Source: Marivita hallyeonensis (GTDB lineage Bacteria; Pseudomonadota; Alphaproteobacteria; Rhodobacterales; Rhodobacteraceae). From it: a stretch of DNA of 64,000 nucleotides. The first letter of the stretch is position 1, and each line of letters starts with the position of its first letter. The notes under the pieces are model-generated. The model was not told where the DNA came from, ran no database searches, and saw only the letters and a program-made list of their open reading frames with translations. The stretch spans positions 124,001 to 188,000 of the forward strand of contig NZ_FQXC01000005.1 in assembly GCF_900129875.1 (NCBI RefSeq). Direction: 5' to 3'. This document shows, piece after piece, positions 9,576 through 18,756 of the stretch. The position numbers were made by a program, and so were the translations under genes.

Positions 9576-9605
9576 AAGGGCGATCCAATTGCCTGGGTCG
9601 CCCTT
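9576..9605. terminator. Hairpin between convergent genes
   Basis: AAGGGCGA (9576-9583) pairs with TCGCCCTT (9598-9605), with further inner pairing. It sits between the ends of the SpeE-fusion gene and the OmpA-like gene. Read on the minus strand a short interrupted T-rich run follows, so it may end ompA-like transcription. Confidence 0.55.
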
Positions 9606-9631
9606 GACGCTGGTGCTTGCAAAGAGTGCGT

Positions 9632-10825
9632 CTAGTCGATGATCACATCAAAATCCACACGTCGTTCGCTCAGCCCCGGCTGCCCGGCCAGCACCGTGGG
9701 CCGCGAATGTGCTGCGATGATAATCTGTTCCGCGTCAAACCCGGCGCCGACCAGTGAACTCATAAGGGCCACCGCACGCAGGCGCGCCGTCGCTGGCGTT
9801 TCGCCTGATCCGATATCGTCAGAATACTGGCCGATTACCCGCAGGCGCGCATCGGGGCACGCGCTGGCTTTTGTTGCGAGATCAAGTACTGCTGGCAGCC
9901 CGTCCGACGGGGCCGTGATGGACCGTGGCGAGTAGAAGAGACGTGTTTGGGCGACGGCCTGCTGCAAATCCAATGCGCAGCTCGACAATGTTCCAGACCT
10001 GAATATCGACGCGTTGCCGGTGTTGCGGGTTGTTTCGCGAATTTCGAACTCGACCCGGCGGTCATAATAGGCGGACGGGCGGTCGCCTTTGAGGCCGGAG
10101 GGTTGAGCACTGCCGAGGCCAACTGCACTGAATCGGCTTGTATCGATGCCCGCGGCCGAGAGGCGCTTCAGCACAGCATCTGCGCGTTGTTGGCTCAGGC
10201 GCAGATTCGCTGCCGGGTCGCCTGAGGGATCGGAATGGCCTTCGACGATGATCTCGACATTCGGACAGTCTTGCGCGACCAGACCCAGAAGGCGCGCTTG
10301 CGCCAAGCCGGTTTCCTCACCCGCCAAACCGCCGCTTGGGAAATAGATGCGTGCGTCGCTGGCCAGAACGCGGAGGTCCTCGACACAAGAGCGGTCCTGC
10401 GCAAGTCGCGCCTGCGCCGCTTCGAAAAAGGCGGCGGGGTTGGACACAGGGTTTGTCACCTCGTTGCGGTCAACGGACACCGGTTGGGGTGCCACGGGTT
10501 GAAGCGGTTCGGGCTGCGGCGCGACGACTGCGGCCGTGGTGACCTGCAGTACGGGTTGCGGCTGGGCCTGTGGTTGAACCACCGCGGCGGGAAGTGCCGT
10601 GGCACCGCCGGACGCAAGTGGCGCGAGCCCCGTTCCCTGTTGACCCACGGCAACCGGGCTTTGCGTCAATGTCCGCGAAACCTCGGTCTCTTCAAAACTG
10701 ATAGGTTGTGTCAGTGCGGATTCTGGTTCGTTTGGTGAGAAATCAATGACACCGGTAGCGGCCAATAGAATGACGACCGTGGGGGCCACCCACGGCAAAT
10801 GTTCTTTCAAAATACGTAGTGACAT
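9632..10825 (-). CDS. OmpA family protein with two OmpA-like domains
   Basis: A 397-residue envelope protein. An N-terminal membrane anchor (about residues 11-28) is followed by a Pro/Gln/Val-rich linker. The first OmpA-like domain (about 150-260) carries the peptidoglycan-binding signature VEGHSDPSGDPAANLRLSQQRA and YYDRRVEFEI. A second, more diverged copy (about 280-395) ends in SERRVDFDVIID. Tandem OmpA-like domains anchored to the inner membrane suggest a cell-wall-tethering role. It is divergent from pheS with 255 bases between the starts. Confidence 0.85.
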   Translation of the reverse strand: MSLRILKEHLPWVAPTVVILLAATGVIDFSPNEPESALTQPISFEETEVSRTLTQSPVAVGQQGTGLAPLASGGATALPAAVVQPQAQPQPVLQVTTAAVVAPQPEPLQPVAPQPVSVDRNEVTNPVSNPAAFFEAAQARLAQDRSCVEDLRVLASDARIYFPSGGLAGEETGLAQARLLGLVAQDCPNVEIIVEGHSDPSGDPAANLRLSQQRADAVLKRLSAAGIDTSRFSAVGLGSAQPSGLKGDRPSAYYDRRVEFEIRETTRNTGNASIFRSGTLSSCALDLQQAVAQTRLFYSPRSITAPSDGLPAVLDLATKASACPDARLRVIGQYSDDIGSGETPATARLRAVALMSSLVGAGFDAEQIIIAAHSRPTVLAGQPGLSERRVDFDVIID

Positions 10826-11080
10826 GCTCTTCCCCCAAAGAACGATACTGCAATATGGGCGGTTTTCCGCTCTATATCTTGACGTTGATAAACTGCATTA
10901 CGGCTGAATTTGGTGCTATGGTCAACATCTATGAAGCGATGATCCGCCAATGCCCACAATTCAGTCACACCGGTCGGTTCCACCGCCGTCACGCGAAACT
11001 TTCCCATGTCAAAGGTCGGTCATCTTGCGTCGCGGCAGGCGCGAGGCTAGGGAGTGCCACAGACAAGCCGGAGGGTGACG

Positions 11081-12154
11081 ATGGACGACCTGCGCGACAA
11101 GTATCTGGGCCTGATTTCCGACGCGGCGGACGAAGCTGCGCTGGAAGACCTGCGCGTGCAGGCGGTCGGAAAGAAGGGCGAAATCAGCCTCAAGATGCGC
11201 GAGTTGGGGAAAATGACTCCGGAAGAGCGTCAGGTGGCAGGTCCGGCCCTGAACGCGCTGAAGGACGAGATCAACAGCGCGCTGTCGGCCAAGAAAGCCG
11301 CTTTGGAAGACGTGGCGCTCGATGAGCGTCTGCGCGGCGAATGGCTGGACGTGACGCTGCCGGGTCGGGCGCGTCGACAGGGCACGATCCACCCGATCAG
11401 CCAAGTCACGGAAGAGGTCACGGCGATCTTTGCCGATATGGGCTTCTCGGTGGCCGAAGGGCCGCAGATCGACAGCGACTGGTATAATTTCGACGCGCTC
11501 AACATCCCGGGCCATCACCCCGCGCGGGCTGAGATGGACACGTTCTACATGCACCGCGCCGACGGCGACAATCGCCCGCCGCATGTGTTGCGCACCCACA
11601 CGTCGCCTGTGCAGATCCGGTCGATGGAGGCCAACGGCGCCCCCATTCGCATCATCGCGCCGGGGCGCGTCTACCGGGCCGACTACGACCAGACCCACAC
11701 GCCGATGTTCCATCAGGTCGAGGGCCTCGCCCTCGACAAGGATATCTCAATGGCGAACCTGAAATGGGTGCTGGAAGAATTCGTAAAGGCCTATTTCGAG
11801 GTCGACGATGTCGAGTTGCGCTTCCGCGCTTCGCACTTCCCGTTCACCGAACCGTCGGCCGAGGTCGACATCCGCTGTTCCTGGGAAGGCGGCACGCTGA
11901 AAGTGGGCGAGGGCGACGACTGGCTCGAAATCCTCGGTTCCGGCATGGTGCATCCGAAGGTCCTCGAAAACGCGGGCGTCGATCCAAACGAGTGGCAAGG
12001 CTTCGCCTTCGGCATGGGCATCGACCGGATCGCGATGCTGAAATACGGCATCCCGGACCTACGCGCGTTTTTTGATTCAGACCTCCGCTGGCTGCGCCAC
12101 TATGGATTCTCTGCGCTGGATGTGCCGACATTGCATGGTGGGTTGAGCGGCTAG
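11081..12154 (+). CDS. pheS: Phenylalanine--tRNA ligase alpha subunit
   Basis: A 357-residue PheS, the catalytic subunit that charges tRNA-Phe together with PheT. The N-terminal coiled-coil is at about residues 5-85; the class II core shows [17 protein letters not shown]-like [36 protein letters not shown] and the motif 3 region [14 protein letters not shown]. The ATG at 11081 follows GGAGGGTGAC; the in-frame extension to 11054 is unnecessary. It is followed by an unrelated membrane gene, then pheT. Confidence 0.97.
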   Translation: MDDLRDKYLGLISDAADEAALEDLRVQAVGKKGEISLKMRELGKMTPEERQVAGPALNALKDEINSALSAKKAALEDVALDERLRGEWLDVTLPGRARRQGTIHPISQVTEEVTAIFADMGFSVAEGPQIDSDWYNFDALNIPGHHPARAEMDTFYMHRADGDNRPPHVLRTHTSPVQIRSMEANGAPIRIIAPGRVYRADYDQTHTPMFHQVEGLALDKDISMANLKWVLEEFVKAYFEVDDVELRFRASHFPFTEPSAEVDIRCSWEGGTLKVGEGDDWLEILGSGMVHPKVLENAGVDPNEWQGFAFGMGIDRIAMLKYGIPDLRAFFDSDLRWLRHYGFSALDVPTLHGGLSG

Positions 12155-12224
12155 GCAGGGCGTAAGTCCGGCACTTTCATCACCGCCGGTCTGATGCTCG
12201 GCCTACAAATTGCCGGAGACTGTT

Positions 12225-12731
12225 ATGAGCACCCAACTCTCCCGCCTGATCCGGACGATGGACCGCTACCTGATGTCGGAGGCGGATCAGCTGACCATCG
12301 GTACGGTCTGCGTTGTCTCGGACGAAACCGTCGCGCCGATCCAGATGGAGTTGAGTGAGGCGCGGGAGATCATGGCGGAGATCGACGCGAAGTCTTCGGC
12401 ACTTCTGGCCGTGCTTGCCATCATTCTCGCGGCGAGCGCCTTTCTGTTCTCTTTGTCACAGAACCTCATTGCCCTGACGCTGATGTTTGCGCAGGTGGCG
12501 ACGATCTCACTCTCGATCATCTACCTGTTGCGGTGCCTGATCTATGAACCCGCGCCGCACCTGCGCCGATTGCTCGACCTTAACATCAGCGACACGGACT
12601 ACCCGATGCAGATCGAGGCGATCAAGCAGGTGCGGTATTTCAACCGGGTGATCTTGCAGACGACATTCACATCGATCCTGTTTTTCCTGATGTGTCTGCT
12701 GATCGGCATTGAAGCCCTGATGATGACCTGA
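12225..12731 (+). CDS. DUF5706/Pycsar-effector-like three-helix membrane protein
   Basis: A 168-residue protein lying between pheS and pheT. It has a soluble N-terminus of about 55 residues, then three transmembrane helices (about 59-76, 80-104 and 143-164). The sequence EIDAKSSALLAVLAI at the first helix resembles the D-x-K-A motif of DUF5706, the PycTM effector domain of cyclic-nucleotide Pycsar anti-phage systems, and the third helix after a basic segment also fits that topology. No cyclase is adjacent, so a defence role is only a suggestion. Gap to pheS 70 bases and to pheT 68 bases, all same strand. Confidence 0.65.
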   Translation: MSTQLSRLIRTMDRYLMSEADQLTIGTVCVVSDETVAPIQMELSEAREIMAEIDAKSSALLAVLAIILAASAFLFSLSQNLIALTLMFAQVATISLSIIYLLRCLIYEPAPHLRRLLDLNISDTDYPMQIEAIKQVRYFNRVILQTTFTSILFFLMCLLIGIEALMMT

Positions 12732-12799
12732 CGGGCCTTTCCCCTTCGGCGTGCCTCCGGTAAAGAGCGGCGAAACGCAATCAACCGGCGGCACGCGCA

Positions 12800-15196
12800 A
12801 TGAAATTCACGCTTTCCTGGCTGAAACAGCACCTCGATACGAATGCTTCAGTGGATGAGATCACCGAGGCGCTGACTGATTTGGGTCTCGAAGTGGAGGG
12901 GGTCGAGAATCCGGCCGAAAAGCTGAAGGCGTTTACGCTGGCCAAGGTGAAACACGCCGAGCAGCACCCCGATGCCGACCGCCTGCGCGTCTGCACGGTT
13001 GAGACCGACGAGGGCGACAAGCAGATCGTCTGCGGCGCACCGAACGCGCGCGCCGGGATCACGGTCGTTCTGGCGAAGCCCGGTGACTACGTGCCGGGGA
13101 TCGATGTGACGCTTTCGGTGGGCAACATTCGAGGGGTGGAAAGCCACGGGATGATGGCCTCTGAACGCGAGCTCGAACTCAGCGACGAACATGACGGGAT
13201 CATCGAACTGCCGTCTGGCGAGGTGGGCGAGAAATTCATCGACTGGCTGGCCGAGAATGACCCCGCGAAGGTCGATCCGGTGATTGAGATCGCCATCACG
13301 CCGAACCGTCCCGATGCGTTGGGCGTGCAGGGGATTGCGCGCGATCTGGCAGCGCGGGGGCTGGGCACCTTGAAGACCAAGAAGGTGGATCCGGTTGAGG
13401 CAAGTTTTGCTGCCGACATGAGCGTATCCATCGACGAGGACACTCTGGACGGCTGTCCGCTGTTCTGCGGACGGATCATTCGTGGCGTGACGAACGGGCC
13501 AAGCCCGGCGTGGCTGCAGGACCTGTTGCGTGCGATTGGCCTGCGCCCGATCAACTTCCTTGTCGATGTAACGAATTTCTTCACTTACGACCGCAATCGC
13601 CCGCTGCACGTATTCGACATGGCCAAGGTCAACGGAAACCTCCGTATCCATCGGGCATCGGGTGGCGAAGAACTGCTGGCGCTCGATGGCAAAACATATG
13701 CGTTCCAGCCGGGCCAGATGGTGATCTCTGACGAAAACGGGCCAGAGAGTATCGCCGGGATTATGGGAGGCGAAGAGACCGGCTGCACCGAAGAGACCAC
13801 CGACGTCTTCGTGGAAAGTGCATACTGGAACCCGATCCAAATCGCCTATGCAGGCCGGGCGCTCAAGATAAACTCGGACGCGCGATACCGGTTCGAGCGC
13901 GGGGTCGATCCCGCATTCACGCCCGAGGGGCTGGACTTGGCCGTCCGGATGATCCTGGATCATGCGGGTGGCGAGGCGTCCGAGATGATCGTCGCGGGCG
14001 CAGTGCCGGACACCAGCCGCGCATACAAGCTTGACCCGGCGCGGGTGATATCACTAGTCGGGATGGAGATCCCCGAAGCCGAACAGCGTCAGACGCTCAC
14101 CGCACTTGGCTTCCGGTTGGAGGGCAATATGGCGCACGTGCCGTCCTGGCGCCCTGATGTGACGGGCGAGGCGGATCTCGTGGAAGAGGTCGCGCGGATT
14201 GCATCGCTGACCAAGCTGCAGGGCAAACCGATGGCGCGCGTCCATGATGGTGTGCCCAAGCCGATCCTGTCGCCGATGCAGCAGCGCACGCGCGCCGCGC
14301 GACGGACGGCGGCGGCACTCGGGTACAACGAATGCGTGACATACAGTTTTATCGACCAGCAGGCGGCAAAGCTCTTTGCCGGAGGCGACGACGCGTCCAT
14401 GCTGGCGAACCCGATCTCATCCGAGATGAGCCATATGCGCCCGGCGCTGCTCCCCGGTCTTTTGCAGGCGGCAGCACGCAATCAGGCGCGCGGGTTCATG
14501 GACCTCGCGCTCTTCGAGCTCGGCCAGGCGTTTCATGGCGGTGAACCGGGTGAAGAGCATATGCTGATCTCCGGTCTTCTTGTCGGCCGAACCGGGCCAA
14601 AGGACGTACACGGTGCGTCACGCGGCGTGGATGTGTTCGATGCCAAGGCGGATGCCGAAGCCGTTTTGGCCGCGATGGGAGCTCCGGCCAAGGCCCAGAT
14701 CCGGCGTGGGGCCAATGACTGGTGGCATCCGGGCCGTCACGGAGTGATTTGCCTGGGTCCGAAGAAGGTGCTGGGCATCTTCGGCGAACTGCATCCCAAG
14801 GTGCTCAAGGCCATGGATGTGAAAGGCCCGGCGGTTGCCTTCACGCTTTGGCCGGAGGAAATTCCGATGCCCCGTAAATCGGGCGCGACGCGACCCGCGT
14901 TGGTGTTGAACGATCTGCAGGCCGTCGAACGGGACTTCGCCTTTGTCGTCGATAGCGACGTGGCCGCGCTTGATCTGGTGAACGCTGCAGCAGGCGCGGA
15001 CAAGGCGCTGATCACGGATGTGCGGGTATTCGATGAATTCATCGGCGGTAGTCTGGGCGAGGGCAAGAAGTCCCTGGCCATCACCGTACGGTTGCAGCCG
15101 ACGGATCGTACGTTGAAGGAAGCGGATATCGAGGCGGTCGCACAAAAGATCGTCGAGAAAGTCACAAAAGCGACGGGCGGAACGCTCCGGGGTTGA
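12800..15196 (+). CDS. pheT: Phenylalanine--tRNA ligase beta subunit
   Basis: A 798-residue PheT of normal bacterial length. In order: EMAP/tRNA-binding domain (about 40-150, with HPDADRLRVCTVE), B3/4 editing domain (about 210-380, with TPNRPDALGVQGIARDLAA just before), B5 domain (about 400-475), a catalytic-like core, and a C-terminal ferredoxin-fold anticodon-binding domain (about 705-798, with VERDFAFVVD). It forms the functional heterotetramer with PheS. A perfect 30-base palindrome starts 29 bases after the stop. Confidence 0.97.
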   Translation: MKFTLSWLKQHLDTNASVDEITEALTDLGLEVEGVENPAEKLKAFTLAKVKHAEQHPDADRLRVCTVETDEGDKQIVCGAPNARAGITVVLAKPGDYVPGIDVTLSVGNIRGVESHGMMASERELELSDEHDGIIELPSGEVGEKFIDWLAENDPAKVDPVIEIAITPNRPDALGVQGIARDLAARGLGTLKTKKVDPVEASFAADMSVSIDEDTLDGCPLFCGRIIRGVTNGPSPAWLQDLLRAIGLRPINFLVDVTNFFTYDRNRPLHVFDMAKVNGNLRIHRASGGEELLALDGKTYAFQPGQMVISDENGPESIAGIMGGEETGCTEETTDVFVESAYWNPIQIAYAGRALKINSDARYRFERGVDPAFTPEGLDLAVRMILDHAGGEASEMIVAGAVPDTSRAYKLDPARVISLVGMEIPEAEQRQTLTALGFRLEGNMAHVPSWRPDVTGEADLVEEVARIASLTKLQGKPMARVHDGVPKPILSPMQQRTRAARRTAAALGYNECVTYSFIDQQAAKLFAGGDDASMLANPISSEMSHMRPALLPGLLQAAARNQARGFMDLALFELGQAFHGGEPGEEHMLISGLLVGRTGPKDVHGASRGVDVFDAKADAEAVLAAMGAPAKAQIRRGANDWWHPGRHGVICLGPKKVLGIFGELHPKVLKAMDVKGPAVAFTLWPEEIPMPRKSGATRPALVLNDLQAVERDFAFVVDSDVAALDLVNAAAGADKALITDVRVFDEFIGGSLGEGKKSLAITVRLQPTDRTLKEADIEAVAQKIVEKVTKATGGTLRG

Positions 15197-15225
15197 GCTT
15201 GCCCCGACGCTGTTGCGGGATCGGG

Positions 15226-15255
15226 ACAAAGAATCTTCGTACGAAGATTCTTTGT
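15226..15255. repeat. Perfect 30-bp palindrome with TCGTACGA core
   Basis: The left arm 15226-15240 is the exact reverse complement of 15241-15255; the centre is TCTTCGTACGAAGA. No T-run follows, so a classical terminator is not certain. A shorter palindrome with the same centre occurs at 22912-22933. Both lie just downstream of genes, which suggests an extragenic palindromic element or a transcription end signal. Confidence 0.85.
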
Positions 15256-15334
15256 GACCTTCGAAAAGATTGCGTTAAGTGCTGGCGGAACTGGCCATAC
15301 GCGCGGTTTCGAAAATTCTGGGGAGGACACCATC

Positions 15335-15784
15335 ATGAGCTTGAAAGTCTACTTGTCGGGCGAAATTCACACCGATTGGCGTGAGCAAATCATCGACGCG
15401 TGCCAAGGTCTCGACGTGACCTTCGACAGCCCCGTGACCGATCATGCGGCCAGCGATGACTGCGGTGTTGCGATCCTCGGCGCCGAGGAGAACAAATACT
15501 GGCACGATCACAAAGGCGCGATGGTCAATGCGATCCGGACGCGGAAAGGGATTTCTGACGCGGATGTTGTGGTGGTGCGGTTCGGCGAAAAGTACAAGCA
15601 ATGGAACGCGGCTTTTGATGCGGGCTACGCCAGCGCGCTGGGCAAATCGCTGATTATTCTTCAACAGCCCGAACATGACCACGCGCTGAAGGAAGTGGAT
15701 GCCGCTGCGCTTGCCATGACGCGCACGCCGCAAGAGGTCGCTCAGATCCTGCGATACGTGCTCACGGGCGCTTTGCCGTCCTAG
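15335..15784 (+). CDS. YtoQ family protein
   Basis: A 149-residue protein of the YtoQ family, a small nucleoside 2-deoxyribosyltransferase-like fold. Family motifs are YLSGEIHTDWR at the N-terminus, ENKYWHDHKGA and VVVRFGEKYKQWNAAFDAGYA. The biochemical role is unknown, although the fold is related to nucleotide-metabolising enzymes. GGGGAGGAC precedes the ATG at 15335; the longer frame from 15254 begins inside the tail of the palindrome and is unlikely. Confidence 0.85.
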   Translation: MSLKVYLSGEIHTDWREQIIDACQGLDVTFDSPVTDHAASDDCGVAILGAEENKYWHDHKGAMVNAIRTRKGISDADVVVVRFGEKYKQWNAAFDAGYASALGKSLIILQQPEHDHALKEVDAAALAMTRTPQEVAQILRYVLTGALPS

Positions 15785-15932
15785 ACTGCGTCCGGATTGC
15801 CGCATCCTGCGGCAGGGATCCGCAATTTCCACGCGGATCGTTTACCGAAACGTGACAATGGCCATCGTGTTGTTAACTATTCGTTGACCCCGGTCGAAAA
15901 CCGGGGGCAAGCCAACACGAGGGAAACTAGTA

Positions 15933-16358
15933 ATGATTCAAGAATTCAAGGACTTCATTGCCAAAGGCAATGTGATGGACATGGCCGTCGGCATCATCAT
16001 CGGTGCTGCATTCACGGCGATTGTGACGTCGTTGGTCGGTGATTTGATCAATCCGATCATCGCGCTGTTTACCGGAGGTATCGACTTCTCCGGTTGGTTC
16101 TACACTCTGGACGGCAGCGAACACGCCTCGCTCGCTGCGGCACAAGAGGCCGGTGCTGCCGTGTTTGCCATCGGCAACTTTATCATGGCCGTGATCAACT
16201 TCCTGATTATCGCCTTTGTTGTGTTTATCCTCGTGAAGATGGTGAACCGGATCAAGGAAGCCGCAGAAAAGCCCGACGATGTAGCACCCGAGGTCGACAC
16301 CGGGCCAAGCGAACTCGATGTGCTTCTGGAAATCCGAGATGCCCTGAAAAAGGGCTGA
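15933..16358 (+). CDS. mscL: Large-conductance mechanosensitive channel
   Basis: A 141-residue MscL, the homopentameric inner-membrane valve that opens under extreme turgor. It begins [30 protein letters not shown] (N-terminal amphipathic helix then TM1), has a periplasmic loop, TM2 (about 88-110) and a C-terminal helix ending [11 protein letters not shown]. Length is normal. AGGGAAAC precedes the start. A strong terminator separates it from the convergent ald gene. Confidence 0.97.
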   Translation: MIQEFKDFIAKGNVMDMAVGIIIGAAFTAIVTSLVGDLINPIIALFTGGIDFSGWFYTLDGSEHASLAAAQEAGAAVFAIGNFIMAVINFLIIAFVVFILVKMVNRIKEAAEKPDDVAPEVDTGPSELDVLLEIRDALKKG

Positions 16359-16394
16359 TTGCGCGAAATCACCTGACACATAGTCGGGCGTTTT

Positions 16395-16428
16395 GAAGGT
16401 GTCCCTATGCGGACACCTTCTTCTTTTT
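16395..16428 (+). terminator. Rho-independent terminator of mscL
   Basis: GAAGGTGTCC (16395-16404) pairs perfectly with GGACACCTTC (16411-16420) across a six-base loop and is followed by TTCTTTTT. The T-run abuts the ald stop codon. Confidence 0.92.
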
Positions 16429-17548
16429 AAGCCGCTTTCAGCACAAGCTGCGGTGATGTCACGTCGATGCCAAGCGCTTTGCCGACGGCATAGTAGGTGA
16501 GCTTCCCGGCATGCACGTTCAGGCCGTTCAACAGGTGCGGGTCGTCGGCGCAGGCTTGCTGCCAGCCTTTGTCGGCCAGCGACAGCATGTACGGCATCGT
16601 GGCGTTTCCAAGCGCAATCGTCGACGTGCGGGCGACGGCGCCGGGCATGTTGGCGACGCAGTAATGCATGACGCCATCGACCTCGTAGATCGGGTCTTCG
16701 TGCGTGGTGGGTTTTGAGGTTTCGAAGCAGCCCCCCTGGTCAATAGCAACGTCCACAAGGACCGCACCGGGTTTCATGGTCGACAGATCGGCCTTGCTCA
16801 CCAATTTGGGTGCTGCCGCGCCTGGGATCAGAACGGCTCCGACCACCATGTCCGCGCCCGTGATCAATTCAGCGATGTTCGACCGGCTGGCATACCGCGT
16901 GCGGAACGTGCCACCGAAGACATCATCGAGGTAGCGCATCCTGGGAAGAGAGCGGTCGAGCACGGTCACGTCCGCACCCATGCCCGCGGCAACGCGGGCG
17001 GCGTGTGTGCCGACAACGCCGCCGCCGATCACCACAACCTGCGCCGGGCCGACGCCGGGTACGCCACCCATCAACACGCCACGTCCGCCATTGGCTTTCT
17101 GCAACGTCCACGCGCCGACTTGCGGCGCAAGCTTGCCGGCCACCTCGGACATCGGGGCGAGCAGCGGCAGACCACCACTGGCGTCGGTCACCGTCTCATA
17201 GGCGATGGCCGTGCAACCCGACGCGAGGAGGTCTTTGGTCTGTTCAGGATCGGGAGCGAGGTGAAGATAGGTGAACAGCACCTGACCTTCGCGGAGCATC
17301 TTGCGCTCGACGGCCTGTGGTTCCTTCACCTTCACGATCATGTCGGCCTTAGCGAACACCTCTTCCGCCGTGTCGACGATCCGGGCTCCTGCAGCTTCGT
17401 AGGCGGCGTCGTCAAATCCCGCGCCAACGCCCGCGCCGCGTTGCATCACCACTGTGTGGCCGTGTGCTGTCGCTTCCTGCGCGGCGCTTGGTGTGAGGCC
17501 AACGCGAAATTCCTGCGGTTTGATCTCTTTTGGGCATCCGATTTTCAT
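16427..17548 (-). CDS. ald: Alanine dehydrogenase
   Basis: A 373-residue L-alanine dehydrogenase (NAD-dependent reversible deamination to pyruvate and ammonium). It starts MKIGCPKEIKPQEFRVGLTPSA, contains the substrate-binding KVKEPQ, the Rossmann motif VVIGGGVVGTHAARVAAGMGA and the NMPGAVARTST signature. The divergent Lrp-family gene 137 bases away is its likely regulator, as commonly arranged. Its end overlaps the T-run of the mscL terminator. Confidence 0.96.
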   Translation of the reverse strand: MKIGCPKEIKPQEFRVGLTPSAAQEATAHGHTVVMQRGAGVGAGFDDAAYEAAGARIVDTAEEVFAKADMIVKVKEPQAVERKMLREGQVLFTYLHLAPDPEQTKDLLASGCTAIAYETVTDASGGLPLLAPMSEVAGKLAPQVGAWTLQKANGGRGVLMGGVPGVGPAQVVVIGGGVVGTHAARVAAGMGADVTVLDRSLPRMRYLDDVFGGTFRTRYASRSNIAELITGADMVVGAVLIPGAAAPKLVSKADLSTMKPGAVLVDVAIDQGGCFETSKPTTHEDPIYEVDGVMHYCVANMPGAVARTSTIALGNATMPYMLSLADKGWQQACADDPHLLNGLNVHAGKLTYYAVGKALGIDVTSPQLVLKAA

Positions 17549-17685
17549 GACTGGTTCCTCCCGACGTCTTGCGGAGCAGCATGCCGTACATCTTGCGCAA
17601 TTGGATCTGGAATTGCGGCGTGTGGCAGGGCATCCTGCGAAGGATCTTCGAAGAATGCGCCAAAACGCAGGAGAATTCAGAGAAC

Positions 17686-18144
17686 ATGGCTTTGGACGAT
17701 ACAGACCGGCGTATCCTGCGCGTGTTGCAGCGCAAGGGGCGCATTTCTAACGCCGACCTCGCAGATGCCGTGCATCTTTCGGCGTCGGCCTGCCATCGGC
17801 GTGTGCAACGGTTGGAGGCGGACGGCTATATTCGTGACTACGTCGCGCTGCTCAATGCGCGAAAACTGGGGATGCCAACGACCGTCTTCGTCGAGATCAA
17901 GTTGAAAGCGCAGGCGGACGAGATTCTTGAGGCCTTCGAGAAAGCGGTCGCACGCGTGCCCGACGTCTTGGAATGCCATCTCATGGCAGGCACGGCGGAT
18001 TACATTCTCAAGGTTGTGGCGGAAGACACCGAGGATTTCGCGCGCATCCATCGGCAGTATCTCACCCGGTTGCCGGGTGTGGCGCAGATGCAGAGTTCGT
18101 TTGCGTTGCGAACCGTCTTCAAGACCACCGCCCTGCCTGTCTGA
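17686..18144 (+). CDS. Lrp/AsnC family transcriptional regulator
   Basis: A 152-residue Lrp/AsnC regulator. The N-terminal winged helix begins LDDTDRRILRVLQRKGRISNADLADAV with recognition helix SASACHRRVQRLE, and a C-terminal RAM domain (about 75-145) with VLECHLMAGTADYILKVV. CAGGAG lies 14 bases before the ATG at 17686. Divergence from ald suggests alanine-responsive control of ald. The frame remains open upstream to 17569, but no homology supports that extension. Confidence 0.92.
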   Translation: MALDDTDRRILRVLQRKGRISNADLADAVHLSASACHRRVQRLEADGYIRDYVALLNARKLGMPTTVFVEIKLKAQADEILEAFEKAVARVPDVLECHLMAGTADYILKVVAEDTEDFARIHRQYLTRLPGVAQMQSSFALRTVFKTTALPV

Positions 18145-18262
18145 CGGGTCATGCAGGGCCAATTTGCGGCCACGCCACAAATGCAGTAGGCATGGTCTTG
18201 AGCAGGAGCACCCGCTACATCACGGCCTCCGAAAACACACCCCCGAAATCATTGGAGACTTC

Positions 18263-18697
18263 ATGACCCAGGTCAAAACGGGCGATACCGTATCGATTCA
18301 CTACACCGGCACACTGGCTGACGGAGCAACGTTCGACAGCTCGGAAGGGCGCGATCCGCTGGAGTTCACAGTCGGCGCCGGACAGATCATCCCCGGTCTG
18401 GACGAGGCTATTCCGGGTATGGCGGTCGGTGACAAGAAGGTGGTCGATGTGTCCGCAGACCAGGCTTATGGTCAACCCGACCCTAACGCGCGGCAGGCGG
18501 TCCCGCGCGCCGAAATTCCTGCCGACATCCCGCTTGAGCCGGGCACGCAGTTGCAAATGCAAACACCGACCGGGCAAGTCGTCCCGGTCATGGTGGCCGA
18601 GGTGAGTGAGACCGAGGTCACGCTGGACGCCAATCATCCCTTGGCGGGAAAAGACCTGACCTTTGCCATCGAGCTGATGGAGATCAAGGCGGCCTGA
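18263..18697 (+). CDS. FKBP-type peptidyl-prolyl cis-trans isomerase (SlyD-like)
   Basis: A 144-residue FKBP isomerase with an inserted chaperone-like flap. It begins MTQVKTGDTVSIHYTGTLADG, with FDSSEGRDPLEFTVGAGQIIPGLDEAIPGMAVGDKK, and the insert follows QAYGQPDPNARQAV. This resembles SlyD, but the His-rich metal-binding tail is absent. No signal peptide, so cytoplasmic. An intrinsic terminator follows 29 bases after the stop. Confidence 0.92.
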   Translation: MTQVKTGDTVSIHYTGTLADGATFDSSEGRDPLEFTVGAGQIIPGLDEAIPGMAVGDKKVVDVSADQAYGQPDPNARQAVPRAEIPADIPLEPGTQLQMQTPTGQVVPVMVAEVSETEVTLDANHPLAGKDLTFAIELMEIKAA

Positions 18698-18726
18698 CCA
18701 CCGATTCAGCATCTGAAGTGAAACAA

Positions 18727-18753
18727 GAGGCCCGGAATTCCGGGCCTCATTTT
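18727..18753 (+). terminator. Rho-independent terminator of the FKBP gene
   Basis: GAGGCCCGGAA (18727-18737) and TTCCGGGCCTC (18738-18748) form a perfect palindrome followed by ATTTTC. It lies between convergent genes and may serve both. Confidence 0.85.
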
Positions 18754-18756
18754 CGT

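Noticed and set aside
12848-13963. 371-residue antisense frame opposite pheT
   Set aside because: Shadow of a strongly conserved gene; no protein family resemblance.
17549-17685. Lrp operator in the ald/Lrp gap
   Set aside because: Partial dyads around CTTCGAAG are visible, but none is clear enough to call.
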